Made by a program: the position numbers and the translations under genes. From assembly GCA_026785865.1 (NCBI GenBank), contig JAJAZG010000271.1, positions 1 to 7,445 of the forward strand: DNA of 7,445 nucleotides, in the 5' to 3' direction. This stretch comes from Pseudanabaena sp. CAN_BIN31. Lineage in GTDB: Bacteria; Cyanobacteriota; Cyanobacteriia; Pseudanabaenales; Pseudanabaenaceae. Each line of letters begins with the position of its first letter. Position 1 is the stretch's first letter. Positions 1 through 6,099 of this stretch are shown here, piece after piece. The notes below the pieces were generated by a model, which had not been told where the DNA came from, searched no databases, and saw only the letters and a program-made list of their open reading frames with translations.

Positions 1-67
1 CACTTCCCTTCAGTTTCTCTGCTGTCTTTTTATACAGCCTTTTCGCTTCGTCTCTTACTTCAATCAT
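1..67 (-). CDS. 5' end of an unidentified gene downstream of the protease (truncated by window edge)
   Basis: An open frame starts with ATG at 67 and runs off the left edge, giving 22 residues that begin MIEVRDEAKR and continue Lys/Glu-rich, probably helical. The start is supported by a strong purine-rich ribosome binding site (AAAGGAAATAGGA) immediately upstream, with the AAGGA part about 7-8 bases from the ATG. It lies 51 bp beyond the protease stop on the same strand, so it is probably the next gene of the same transcription unit. Too little sequence is present to assign a family. The call rests on the ribosome binding site, the uninterrupted frame and the synteny only. Confidence 0.5.
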   Translation of the reverse strand, partial: MIEVRDEAKRLYKKTAEKLKGS

Positions 68-118
68 TCCTATTTCCTTTCTCTAGTTTCTGCAATTATA
101 TCCTAATTAATGGATCTA

Positions 119-1189
119 TTATTTCTTGGTAAACCCTAAGTGATTAAAAGTACTAACAAAGCCTTGCTCTGTTACTTTGAATGGTATCTCTTCAACATCA
201 GAGTTAGGTGTAGTTAAACACCCCTTAATAAAGCGATCTAAAGTCGTAAATGTTACAGCCGCCCCATAACCCATAATATCTGGTGTTAAATTTTCTCCTG
301 CTGAACCCTGAACAACTACTCCTGCGACGTAGCCACGATTTGTAATTACAGGACATCCACTATTCCCTCCTTTTACTCTTGCATTGATCAAAAAATATTC
401 TTGATCTTTTTCCCAATAGGCTTTCGCTTCAGTTACAATTTGACCAGTTGTAGACTTTAAATGTCCAGATATTTGAGCATTTTCTGTAACTAAAACATTG
501 TCAAATCCGGGCAGTTGAGGATATCCCATGGTTAATACGCTATCCAGAATTTCTGCATCCTTATATTTGAAACCGTGAACTTTTGGGAAAGGATTTTTTG
601 TAAATTTTAAGATGGCTAAGTCTATATTTTTGTCAGATGAGACCCATATCTTTGACAATGCAGCATCAGATGGATTCCATCCAATAATATTTATTTCTCT
701 CATATTCCAGATACAATGACGTGCGGTTACAAACAAACCTCGTTCTAGCCAAAAGCCAGTGCCTATATCTTCATCTTTACCGCCGATGTGATCTGCTTTT
801 TTTACTACTACAGGTTTAACAGCATCTTTGAATTTATTATAAATCTCAGGAAATCCATATGCAGCGAAATCATATTCGCCATAACTTGCCTTTACAGGGT
901 CATAGCTTGGACAAAAGTATCTCTCATTCCAGGGAGGCTTACCTTCTGAGTAAGAGGTTCGTCCAGCAGGAATCAATATTCCTTGAACTACTAGTTGTTG
1001 TACGACTGGTAAAATCTCATCAGTCCTGTCATGGTAACCATAATCTTGGACAAGTTGCCACAAAGACTTTGGTTGTTGTTGCCCTGATGAAGGTGAAATC
1101 CAATCAGGATATGGCATAGCAAAGTACTTAACGATATCGGATGGAATTGCCATTTTATAAAGCTCTGTATTTACTAGTTGGACAGGCAT
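119..1189 (-). CDS. trypsin-fold serine protease with an unassigned N-terminal domain
   Basis: A 356-residue protein whose middle and C-terminal part (about 125-325) is a chymotrypsin/trypsin-fold peptidase. The triad is readable: His158 in TARHC, Asp190 in NIDLAIL, and Ser277 in KGGNSGCP. A GTGFW segment (143-147) before the His and a Gly-rich strand after the Ser (YVAGVVV) complete the fold. Residues 1-120 do not match a family I recognise. They hold a Tyr/Pro-rich start and a helical segment about 42-75 (LWQLVQDYGYHD...) that could be a small adaptor domain. There is no signal peptide or membrane segment, so it is probably cytoplasmic. It starts 23 bp after the kinase stop, which suggests one operon; the ribosome binding site is weak, so translation may be coupled. 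A natural inference is that it is a proteolytic effector controlled by the upstream kinase/phosphatase/vWA set. A housekeeping HtrA role is less likely because there is no PDZ domain. Confidence 0.88.
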   Translation of the reverse strand: MPVQLVNTELYKMAIPSDIVKYFAMPYPDWISPSSGQQQPKSLWQLVQDYGYHDRTDEILPVVQQLVVQGILIPAGRTSYSEGKPPWNERYFCPSYDPVKASYGEYDFAAYGFPEIYNKFKDAVKPVVVKKADHIGGKDEDIGTGFWLERGLFVTARHCIWNMREINIIGWNPSDAALSKIWVSSDKNIDLAILKFTKNPFPKVHGFKYKDAEILDSVLTMGYPQLPGFDNVLVTENAQISGHLKSTTGQIVTEAKAYWEKDQEYFLINARVKGGNSGCPVITNRGYVAGVVVQGSAGENLTPDIMGYGAAVTFTTLDRFIKGCLTTPNSDVEEIPFKVTEQGFVSTFNHLGFTKK

Positions 1190-1212
1190 ACTAACATACT
1201 ACTTTGTCTGCT

Positions 1213-3078
1213 TCAAAAAGGGGCTATTTTAATAAGCTTAAAAGGTAGTCCATCAGCTTGTAGCTGCGTACCATCTGGTGACAAAGTGTAAGATTGGTTT
1301 TTAGAATTTCCATTATCCATAGCTACTTTCGATATAATTTTTCCATCTTCGATCATCATTTTTCCACGCAAGAATTTTTTATCATCAACTTCTCCTGTCA
1401 TTAAGTTTGCATGAATTTCAACTTCAAATGAGCCTTCAGTCGTGATTGTCCATCGTCCTGTAATTGATTTGAGAGCTTTTTTCTGAGACTCATTTAAGAT
1501 CTGATCTAAAATGCTAGGATCTAGAACTACTAGTTCAAACAAACCTTTTGATGATAAGTCTTGTTGATCCTGACGAGTAAACCCTCTGGTCTCTAGGACT
1601 ATTTTGTACTCGCCTACTATCCTATCAAAATCATTGGTTCTATTTTGTAAAGGAGTTGAAGGTCTTAAACTAGAACTAACGACTTTTACATTTACATCTC
1701 TATCCAGTGATGGTTTATTGATATAACTCCAAACATAGATAACTGCAAAAACTGCAAAAAATATATATCCATAAACAGCTAAATTTATAGATTTTCGTTG
1801 TTGTAAATTTGATGTTGTTGTAATTAGATTCTTTTGAGATGCATTTGAAATAGAAGAATATACTGGCGGAATAGAACTTGATGATGTCGTAGTAGATAAA
1901 TTAGCTAATGAAATATTAGACACTATAGAAGGATTAGAATTAAGAGAAGTATTTGAAACTGATGGGGTGGTTTTTACAGGTGTAGTTTTAGGTTTTAGTT
2001 TAGGAGGAGCAATTTTATTCGTGAAATTGATAGAAACAATATTACCGATCTGTTTTCCCGACTTAATTGCACTCAACGCAGGAAACGGATCGCGACCACC
2101 TAACTTGGCAGCCCTTTCACACCAAGGACAAAAGCTCAAATGATTGCCATAGCGATGCTGTGGATTTACAGAACAATCACTTAAATTTGCCGCAAACTCA
2201 CCCAAAGCCGCAGACCACATCTTCGCCGTAGGACGCGCCGCAGGATTGCGATGACCATCCTCAAAACAGCGCCGAAAAAGCTCCTGCAAAGACGGAGGCA
2301 AAAACTGAAACGAAAGCGCAGTAGGCATTGGCTGATAAGGAACCGATCGCATACCATGCGGAAAATGCCCCGCCTTAATCCGATCCTTCAACTCAGGCGA
2401 CTCCCCTTGCCCCTGATACACACCACCAAAAGGATGAATTCCCTCCATCAACAATTGAAAAATCAACACCCCCAGCCCAAACAGATCATGATGAGCATAG
2501 CGATTCACATCCCGAAAGCTCAAACCCTGTAACTCTGGCGGCGTATACTCAGGTTTACCCACCGTACAGCGATAAACGTTAGATCCATCACTCACCTGAA
2601 ACGAATCTGTATCCACCAAAGTCACGATCGCATCATAGGACACCAAAATATTCGACTCATTCACATCTCCGATCGCATATTTCCGCGAATGCACTGAAGA
2701 AACAGCCGTTGCCAGATTTTGAGCAGTCCGCAAGAGTCGTTCGTAATTGAACCAAGGAAAATCCTTGCGGCGCATCGAAGGATTGTAATAAGAAAAAATT
2801 GGCTTAACCTGACTCAGATCCAGCCTTGGCATCAAAAAGCCCACGATCTGCCCCAAATCTGTCACAGTCTCGACCGCCCAAGCAATCGAAATCAATCCCC
2901 TCGCCGCCAAAGGATCATCAGGCGGATTCGCGATCATAACCTGCAACTTTCGCGCATAGTCATCATTCGGCTTATGGTAAATCTTCGCCACCAAATCAGG
3001 GCGCAGACGCACCTCATAAATATTCGCCTCACCACCCGATCCAATCGGAGATTTCAAATAAATCTGACTTTTTTCCAT
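1213..3078 (-). CDS. membrane-anchored Ser/Thr protein kinase of the TerY-P triad (YegI-like)
   Basis: A 621-residue protein. The N-terminal kinase domain (about 5-297) shows a glycine loop GSGGEANIY (13-21), lysine K32 in VAKIY, catalytic loop IGDVNESN with D138 and N143 (HRD replaced by IGD), DTD at 156-158 in place of DFG, and an activation-segment end PPE (180-182). These variants are typical of the kinases paired with TerY and PP2C genes, as in E. coli YegI. A zinc-ribbon-like motif follows, with C302, then CPWC at 317-320, then GGRDPFP. Residues 350-430 are a Ser/Thr/Asn/Pro-rich linker, and 432-452 form one membrane helix (INLAVYGYIFFAVFAVIYVW). A C-terminal domain (about 483-621), beta-rich in appearance, would face the periplasm and is not recognised. 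The ATG at 3078 follows an AGGAAG at 3092-3097. Its role is presumably to phosphorylate triad partners, opposed by the PP2C. The 3' half of the gene is visibly more AT-rich than the kinase half. Confidence 0.9.
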   Translation of the reverse strand: MEKSQIYLKSPIGSGGEANIYEVRLRPDLVAKIYHKPNDDYARKLQVMIANPPDDPLAARGLISIAWAVETVTDLGQIVGFLMPRLDLSQVKPIFSYYNPSMRRKDFPWFNYERLLRTAQNLATAVSSVHSRKYAIGDVNESNILVSYDAIVTLVDTDSFQVSDGSNVYRCTVGKPEYTPPELQGLSFRDVNRYAHHDLFGLGVLIFQLLMEGIHPFGGVYQGQGESPELKDRIKAGHFPHGMRSVPYQPMPTALSFQFLPPSLQELFRRCFEDGHRNPAARPTAKMWSAALGEFAANLSDCSVNPQHRYGNHLSFCPWCERAAKLGGRDPFPALSAIKSGKQIGNIVSINFTNKIAPPKLKPKTTPVKTTPSVSNTSLNSNPSIVSNISLANLSTTTSSSSIPPVYSSISNASQKNLITTTSNLQQRKSINLAVYGYIFFAVFAVIYVWSYINKPSLDRDVNVKVVSSSLRPSTPLQNRTNDFDRIVGEYKIVLETRGFTRQDQQDLSSKGLFELVVLDPSILDQILNESQKKALKSITGRWTITTEGSFEVEIHANLMTGEVDDKKFLRGKMMIEDGKIISKVAMDNGNSKNQSYTLSPDGTQLQADGLPFKLIKIAPF

Positions 3079-3111
3079 AAAACTTCTATATCTTCCTTTC
3101 GAGTAATAGCT

Positions 3112-3366
3112 TCACTGAAGCACTTCCCACACAGATTCAGGTAATGCTGGCGCAACAATATCACCTAAAATTTCGCCACTTCCTTTCATTACTCCAAAAT
3201 CAGGACGCTGCTTCTGATTTGATAAAGGATAAACATTGACAGATATCTCATCAACCGAATTTTGCCCAACTAAATTTTGCAAAGAGCGCACAAGCTCACC
3301 AATTAATTCAAGGCGATCGCTCGCTGACAACTTATACGACTCTTCCTTAAGTTCTTGTAACAACAT
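3112..3366 (-). CDS. antitoxin-like small protein without an adjacent toxin
   Basis: An 84-residue protein. The N-terminal 30 residues (LLQELKEESYKLSASDRLEL...) resemble the helix of addiction-module antitoxins that begin with 'L..SDRLELI..L..SL'. The C-terminus (DFGVMKGSGEILGDIVAP ... WEVLQ) resembles the toxin-binding tail of cyanobacterial antitoxins often paired with PIN-domain (VapC-type) toxins. That pairing is from memory of the family, not shown here. No PIN toxin follows: only 33 bp separate its stop from the kinase ATG. It has a good ribosome binding site (TAAGGA at 3374-3379, 7 bases from the ATG) and its own candidate promoter. It is probably an orphan antitoxin left after loss of its toxin, or a regulator now placed directly upstream of the kinase. 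Confidence 0.65.
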   Translation of the reverse strand: MLLQELKEESYKLSASDRLELIGELVRSLQNLVGQNSVDEISVNVYPLSNQKQRPDFGVMKGSGEILGDIVAPALPESVWEVLQ

Positions 3367-3390
3367 AAAAATATCCTTAAGTAATATTCA

Positions 3391-3418
3391 TCTATATTTT
3401 GATTTTATTTTATTTGAA
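3391..3418 (-). promoter_or_regulatory. candidate sigma70-type promoter for the antitoxin-like gene and kinase
   Basis: On the minus strand TTCAAA (3418-3413) is followed after 16 bases by TATAGA (3396-3391), about 25 bases before the start codon at 3366. The spacing and the AT-rich surroundings fit a promoter, but AT-rich intergenic DNA yields such matches by chance. If real, it would let the antitoxin-kinase-protease part be transcribed independently of the vWA/PP2C genes. Confidence 0.3.
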
Positions 3419-3460
3419 CTGGTTTTAATATTTAGTTACAATCCAACTTTTTATTGACAC

Positions 3461-3487
3461 AAAGAAGCCAGCAACAAAGTCAGATCG
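3461..3487 (-). repeat. direct repeat copy B: relic of the phosphatase gene 3' end
   Basis: This 27-bp segment matches 4072-4098 at 26 of 27 positions (the only difference is C at 3469 against A at 4080). Copy A encodes the last residues of the PP2C protein. On the minus strand, copy B still reads VDLTLLLASLCQ and then a stop, in the frame equivalent to the PP2C C-terminus DDLTLLLASLAD. It lies 9 bp beyond the toxin stop, outside any gene. The match marks the boundary of a segment of about 611 bp containing the toxin-antitoxin pair. Confidence 0.85.
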
Positions 3488-3496
3488 ACCAACAAT

Positions 3497-3781
3497 TTAA
3501 TAAACTTCGTCATGGGAACCAATATTCAGAAGAACAATCTCATCCTCATTGGTTTGCTGATTTTTTTCGATGGTGAAAATAATGCGACAGTCATATCCAC
3601 AAGAACAAGCTCGCAACCCATCGTATTCTCCCTTTAATCGATGTGACATCAAATTAGAGGCAAACACATCTTCTGTCATTTGTAACAATGTCTTTTCAAC
3701 CTGTTGCTGCAAAGCAATATTGCGCTGCACAAACTTTTTCAAAGACCTCTTAAACTTAGATGTGAGAATCAGCTTTCTCAT
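3497..3781 (-). CDS. RelE/YafQ-family mRNA interferase toxin
   Basis: A 94-residue basic protein with the compact RelE/ParE fold pattern. It opens with a beta strand plus helix MRKLILTSKFKRSLKKF, has the conserved H47-x-L (MSHRLKG), then strands CGYDCRIIFTI and EIVLLNIG, and ends GSHDEVY. The C-terminal His90 corresponds to the catalytic His of YafQ-type toxins, and R66 in DCRIIF matches the conserved strand arginine. These toxins cleave mRNA at the ribosome and are held inactive by the partner antitoxin. Its ATG overlaps the antitoxin stop by 4 bases (ATGA), the classic translationally coupled arrangement with the antitoxin first. Length is normal for the family and nothing looks broken. The pair sits inside a triad operon and is bounded by direct repeats, so it is probably an insertion. 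Confidence 0.85.
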   Translation of the reverse strand: MRKLILTSKFKRSLKKFVQRNIALQQQVEKTLLQMTEDVFASNLMSHRLKGEYDGLRACSCGYDCRIIFTIEKNQQTNEDEIVLLNIGSHDEVY

Positions 3782-4008
3782 ACTTCTTCAGGATTATCTA
3801 AATAACTACGCAAATCAGCGATCGCCGCCTCAGCCGTTAGTGGTTTCAGAACACCAGAACGATACTCCACCAAACCCTCACGACATTCTGCAAGAATTTG
3901 ATTTCTTCTTACCTCAGCATTGCGTCTTCTGAGAATATCAATCAATATTTCTTGCTGTTCTATAGACAATTGACTGACAGCATCAAGAGCATTTTCAAAT
4001 GTGATCAT
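3778..4008 (-). CDS. antitoxin of the RelE/YafQ-type pair
   Basis: A 76-residue protein directly upstream of, and overlapping, the RelE-like toxin. The N-terminal half is helical (ALDAVSQLSIEQQEILIDI), followed by an Arg-rich segment (RRRNAEVRRNQILAE). The C-terminal part, ending in LTAEAAIADLRSYLDNPEE, is probably the toxin-wrapping region. I recognise the general type as a cyanobacterial RelE-partner antitoxin but cannot give a precise family name. The ATG at 4008 has AGGA at 4015-4018 six bases upstream, and an extended -10 promoter lies about 20 bases further. Like other type II antitoxins it may repress its own promoter, but no operator is clear in the sequence. Confidence 0.8.
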   Translation of the reverse strand: MITFENALDAVSQLSIEQQEILIDILRRRNAEVRRNQILAECREGLVEYRSGVLKPLTAEAAIADLRSYLDNPEEV

Positions 4009-4027
4009 GGTTTATCCTAATGATTCT

Positions 4028-4036
4028 GTTATAGCA
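4028..4036 (-). promoter_or_regulatory. candidate extended -10 promoter of the toxin-antitoxin pair
   Basis: On the minus strand TGC-TATAAC (4036-4028) fits an extended -10 element (TGn followed by a TATAAT-like hexamer with one mismatch). It lies 20 bases before the antitoxin ATG and 10 bases before its ribosome binding site. No good -35 is seen, which extended -10 promoters tolerate. It lies between the PP2C stop and the antitoxin, so the module probably has its own transcript. Confidence 0.4.
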
Positions 4037-4061
4037 AAATCTCGTTTTCAGTATAGCCTGA

Positions 4062-4871
4062 CTAATCGGCTAAAGAAGCAAGCAACAAAGTCAGATCGTC
4101 ATCAGTGCGATCGCAAACTCTAGGCGATCGCAAAAATTTCTCTAACTCCTGATGTGCTACATCCAAATCCTGAGCCTCAGACACAAACTTAAATAACGGC
4201 GCAAAAAATGGTGCGTGAGCAATTCCTTCAGGCATTTGTAGCGCCAACATTTGCAACCCATCAGAAAACATGGCAAGTTGAGCAGGATTCCCTTCCCAGA
4301 GACAAATCTGCAATGCATCCATCGCATTTTGAGAAGTTAAAAATGTGGTCAGATCCAACGATTCATCCATTGGCGGTTTTGTTAAAGAGATTGTCGTTCC
4401 TTTTTTATTGGCAACCACAATCGCCCCATCACCAACCTGCGCCGCCGCCACCATATTCGGAATCGCCACCGCAATCAACAAAGTCGTTGATAGCTCTCGC
4501 AAATCCACATTCCGAGCCGCCGCCGCCGCCTTGACCGCCACCAAAGCATCCTCAAAACCAACCGTCAGCAAAGCCGACCAACCCTCATCGTCATCAGGAA
4601 TACCAGACTCAGCGAGTTTAGCCGCGATCGCCTTTACCGCCGCTTGAACTGCGATCGCCGATCCCACCTCTGAAAGCGACACCGAACCCGCACCATCCGC
4701 CACACCTGCCACTAGCACCCCATCCCCAGCCAATTGCCAGTAATGGGCATCTTGGCAAGGCAAGTCGCGCTTTTGATGGCTAGTACCTTCTAGAGAAACC
4801 GCTACCACAGACCAGCGATCGGCATTAGCTGAATCCTTAACTTCTGAATCATTCAAATTATCAAGAGTCAT
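4062..4871 (-). CDS. PP2C-family protein serine/threonine phosphatase of the TerY-P triad (YegK-like)
   Basis: A 269-residue protein phosphatase using two metal ions. Counting from the ATG at 4871, the PP2C motifs appear in order: CQDAH with D41, GVADGAGS with D59-G60, QVGDGA with D148, MFSDG with D204, and DDDLT with D258-D259. It is the compact PP2C_2-type domain with almost nothing else, presumably cytoplasmic, and should remove phosphates placed by the triad kinase. I chose the ATG overlapping the vWA stop (TAATG) over a TTG five codons earlier, because it is the better codon and gives the usual coupled overlap; the TTG start at 4886 cannot be excluded. The last coding codons are duplicated at 3461-3487 beyond the toxin-antitoxin pair, so the 3' end of this gene was involved in a rearrangement. 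Confidence 0.92.
   Translation of the reverse strand: MTLDNLNDSEVKDSANADRWSVVAVSLEGTSHQKRDLPCQDAHYWQLAGDGVLVAGVADGAGSVSLSEVGSAIAVQAAVKAIAAKLAESGIPDDDEGWSALLTVGFEDALVAVKAAAAARNVDLRELSTTLLIAVAIPNMVAAAQVGDGAIVVANKKGTTISLTKPPMDESLDLTTFLTSQNAMDALQICLWEGNPAQLAMFSDGLQMLALQMPEGIAHAPFFAPLFKFVSEAQDLDVAHQELEKFLRSPRVCDRTDDDLTLLLASLAD
4072..4098 (-). repeat. direct repeat copy A, within the phosphatase 3' coding end
   Basis: This 27-bp stretch encodes DLTLLLASL near the PP2C C-terminus and matches 3461-3487 at 26 of 27 bases. The two copies are 611 bp apart in direct orientation and bracket the RelE-type toxin-antitoxin genes. The PP2C reading frame is intact here and closes with a stop 8 bp further on. 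Confidence 0.85.
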
Positions 4872-5540
4872 TAAACTGCCATCCAATCTGCTGGCGGTGG
4901 TAAAGGAACTTGTTCATCGGGCTTAGAATGGGAAACGCGCTGCATACTTGCCGATAGCCAGACAAACATCTCGCGAAAGTTCAACCCTTTCAGCTTAATT
5001 GGCGATCGCATAGACATCGTTTGCAACTGATTCATATCCGCACCTTCCACACCCACTGCAAAAAAGGCAACCCGCTTATTTGTTTCTTCTTCCTTCACCC
5101 GTTGCGCAGCCTGAGTCAGCACATATTGCTTATTGCTCCTCACCGTATGGCGCACCATCAGTAATCAGAAATACCCAAGGACGATAGTAAGTGATGCCAT
5201 TATTTTTGTACTCAAGTTTCCTTGTTTGCAACAAATCCAGCGCCTTATTAATCCCTGAAGCCGTATAGGTCAGACCCTGTGCTGTTAAAGTTGGCGGTTG
5301 AAAATGCTCAGCAGTTGCAAACTCATGCTCTACACGCACAGTCGTATCAAAAGCCACGATTGCTAATTCCACCCGCTTGGCAGCCAAATTATCCTGTAAC
5401 AGATCATCCTTAAAAGTCTGTAAACCAGCATTCAACGCCGCAATTCTATTTCCACTCATCGATCCAGATGTGTCTAAAAGTAGAACACAAGGGCAACGTG
5501 GCTCTGGATTTTCCGCAAACTCGATCGCATCAAGACTCAT
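4871..5540 (-). pseudogene. TerY/YegL-like vWA-domain protein, split by a +1 frameshift
   Basis: Two overlapping frames together make one vWA protein of about 222 residues, the usual TerY/YegL size. The first frame (5540-5130, 136 aa) holds the metal-ion adhesion site: DTSGS (D23, S25, S27), T93 in TYTASG and D128 in LITDG. The second frame (open from about 5158, ending 4871) carries the family's conserved tail: VAFFAVGVEGADMNQL, KGLNFREMFVWLS, SM..VSHS and LPPPADW. The first frame stops at TAA 5132-5130 just after LITDGAPYGEEQ. Removing one base near GAGGAG (5141-5136) would restore a continuous frame through ...GE-SNKQYVLTQAAQR. Both halves are otherwise well preserved, so the lesion is recent, a sequencing error, or a genuinely split gene. 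It starts the operon and overlaps the PP2C start by TAATG. In Ter/Yeg systems such vWA proteins act as metal-binding partners of the kinase/phosphatase pair. Confidence 0.85.
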
Positions 5541-5563
5541 AGCGCCTAAATTAACCTAAAGTA

Positions 5564-5569
5564 TTTATA
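5564..5569 (-). promoter_or_regulatory. possible -10 element for the vWA-PP2C operon
   Basis: Minus strand TATAAA lies about 25 bases upstream of the vWA ATG at 5540, in an AT-rich stretch. No recognisable -35 hexamer is at proper distance, and the ribosome binding site is only a short TAGG, so this is a weak call based mainly on position. Confidence 0.25.
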
Positions 5570-5670
5570 ATTAAAACATTATTTGCTCACCCACACAATT
5601 TCTACAACGCTCAATCTACTAATATTTCTCCATCATGTAAGTGCAAGCGATATCGTTATCTCAGAAATTC

Positions 5671-5706
5671 CATCACCAGAAACTTTAACTATGGGGGTAT
5701 CAGTGC
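5671..5706 (+). repeat. degenerate direct repeat, left copy
   Basis: CATCACCAGAAACTTTAACT (5671-5690) matches 6348-6367 at 19 of 20 bases. Both copies are followed after a variable stretch of about 10 bases by TCAG(T/C)GC. Together the copies bracket the toxin-like/DUF2283 pair at a distance of about 677 bp. Confidence 0.65.
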
Positions 5707-5722
5707 AAATGTTATATTAGGA

Positions 5723-5762
5723 CTTATGATTAGGCTAAAAACAATATGCAGTAAGTCATAAG
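5723..5762 (+). repeat. short inverted repeat upstream of the toxin-like gene
   Basis: CTTATGA at 5723-5729 and TCATAAG at 5756-5762 are exact inverted copies separated by 26 bases, ending 22 bases before the ATG at 5785. It could be an operator for autoregulation of the pair or chance in AT-rich DNA. The loop is long and the arms short, so a terminator is unlikely. Confidence 0.25.
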
Positions 5763-5784
5763 CGATTAAAACAAACAGCCAAAT

Positions 5785-6099
5785 ATGAGTCAATTTTTCC
5801 CTTGCCCTTATCTGAACAGTAGCGTTGAGCTTACTGAAGAACGAGAGCAACACATCATCGAAAACCATCCTAAAACCCTTCCCGACTACCTAAGCCAACT
5901 AGCAGAAACCCTCAACAACCCCGATTAAGTTCGCCAAAGTAATCTCGATAGCTCCGCACTCCTATTCTCCAAATGGTTTGATAACATTCGCACAGGTCGT
6001 CATTTTATCGTGGTAACTGTGACTGACACCGAAACACAGCGTTACTGGATTATTACAGCCTATACAGCCCGAAAATTAAGTGGAGGTAATTCCCAATGA
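5785..6099 (+). pseudogene. small RelE/barnase-like (PBECR-type) nuclease toxin gene with an in-frame stop
   Basis: From ATG 5785 the frame gives 47 residues (MSQFFPCPYL..., with HIIENHP at 23-29), then TAA at 5926-5928, then continues in the same frame for 56 codons to TGA at 6099. The part after the stop looks fully coding: FSKWFDNIRTGR, then HFIVVTVTDT and YWIITAYTARKL. The whole would be 104 residues. I recognise it as a small cyanobacterial family with a HI..RHP-type motif and a beta-rich C-terminus, which I tentatively place among PBECR/RelE-like nucleases. The family name is less certain than the broken frame. The stop lies in PD*VR; family members as I remember them have PD(E/Q)VR, so one base change (GAA or CAA to TAA) would explain it. 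The end overlaps the DUF2283 start by ATGA, so the pair was a coupled toxin-antitoxin-like operon. It may now be inactive. Confidence 0.75.

Larger units (their letters stand above)
5541..5784. other. 244-bp divergent intergenic region
   Basis: This region lies between the minus-strand vWA gene and the plus-strand toxin-like gene and should hold both promoters. It is AT-rich. It contains a TATAAA -10 candidate for the minus operon, one copy of a degenerate direct repeat (5671-5706) and a short inverted repeat (5723-5762). I see no convincing open frame or RNA gene. Confidence 0.6.

Noticed and set aside
859..1119. Plus-strand open frame inside the protease gene
   Set aside because: Antisense to the protease coding region, with no ribosome binding site or recognisable motif.
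2251..3144. Plus-strand open frames at 2251-2532 and 2719-3144
   Set aside because: They are antisense to the kinase gene, Arg/Lys/Leu/Pro-rich without domain character, and only mirror its codon bias.
3570..3932. Plus-strand 120-codon frame across the toxin-antitoxin pair
   Set aside because: It is antisense to two well-supported overlapping genes and has no family features.
4208..4647. Overlapping plus-strand frames at 4208-4534 and 4345-4647
   Set aside because: They lie antisense to the PP2C gene, whose motifs are all present; the Ala/Pro-rich translations are shadows.
4872..4886. TTG start for the phosphatase five codons upstream
   Set aside because: The ATG in the TAATG overlap is a better codon and the usual coupled arrangement, and nothing in the extra five residues belongs to the domain.
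5126..5141. Programmed +1 frameshift like that of prfB
   Set aside because: A Shine-Dalgarno-like GAGGAG precedes the stop, but the codon before it is CAA, which would re-pair poorly after a +1 shift, so the classic mechanism is unlikely.
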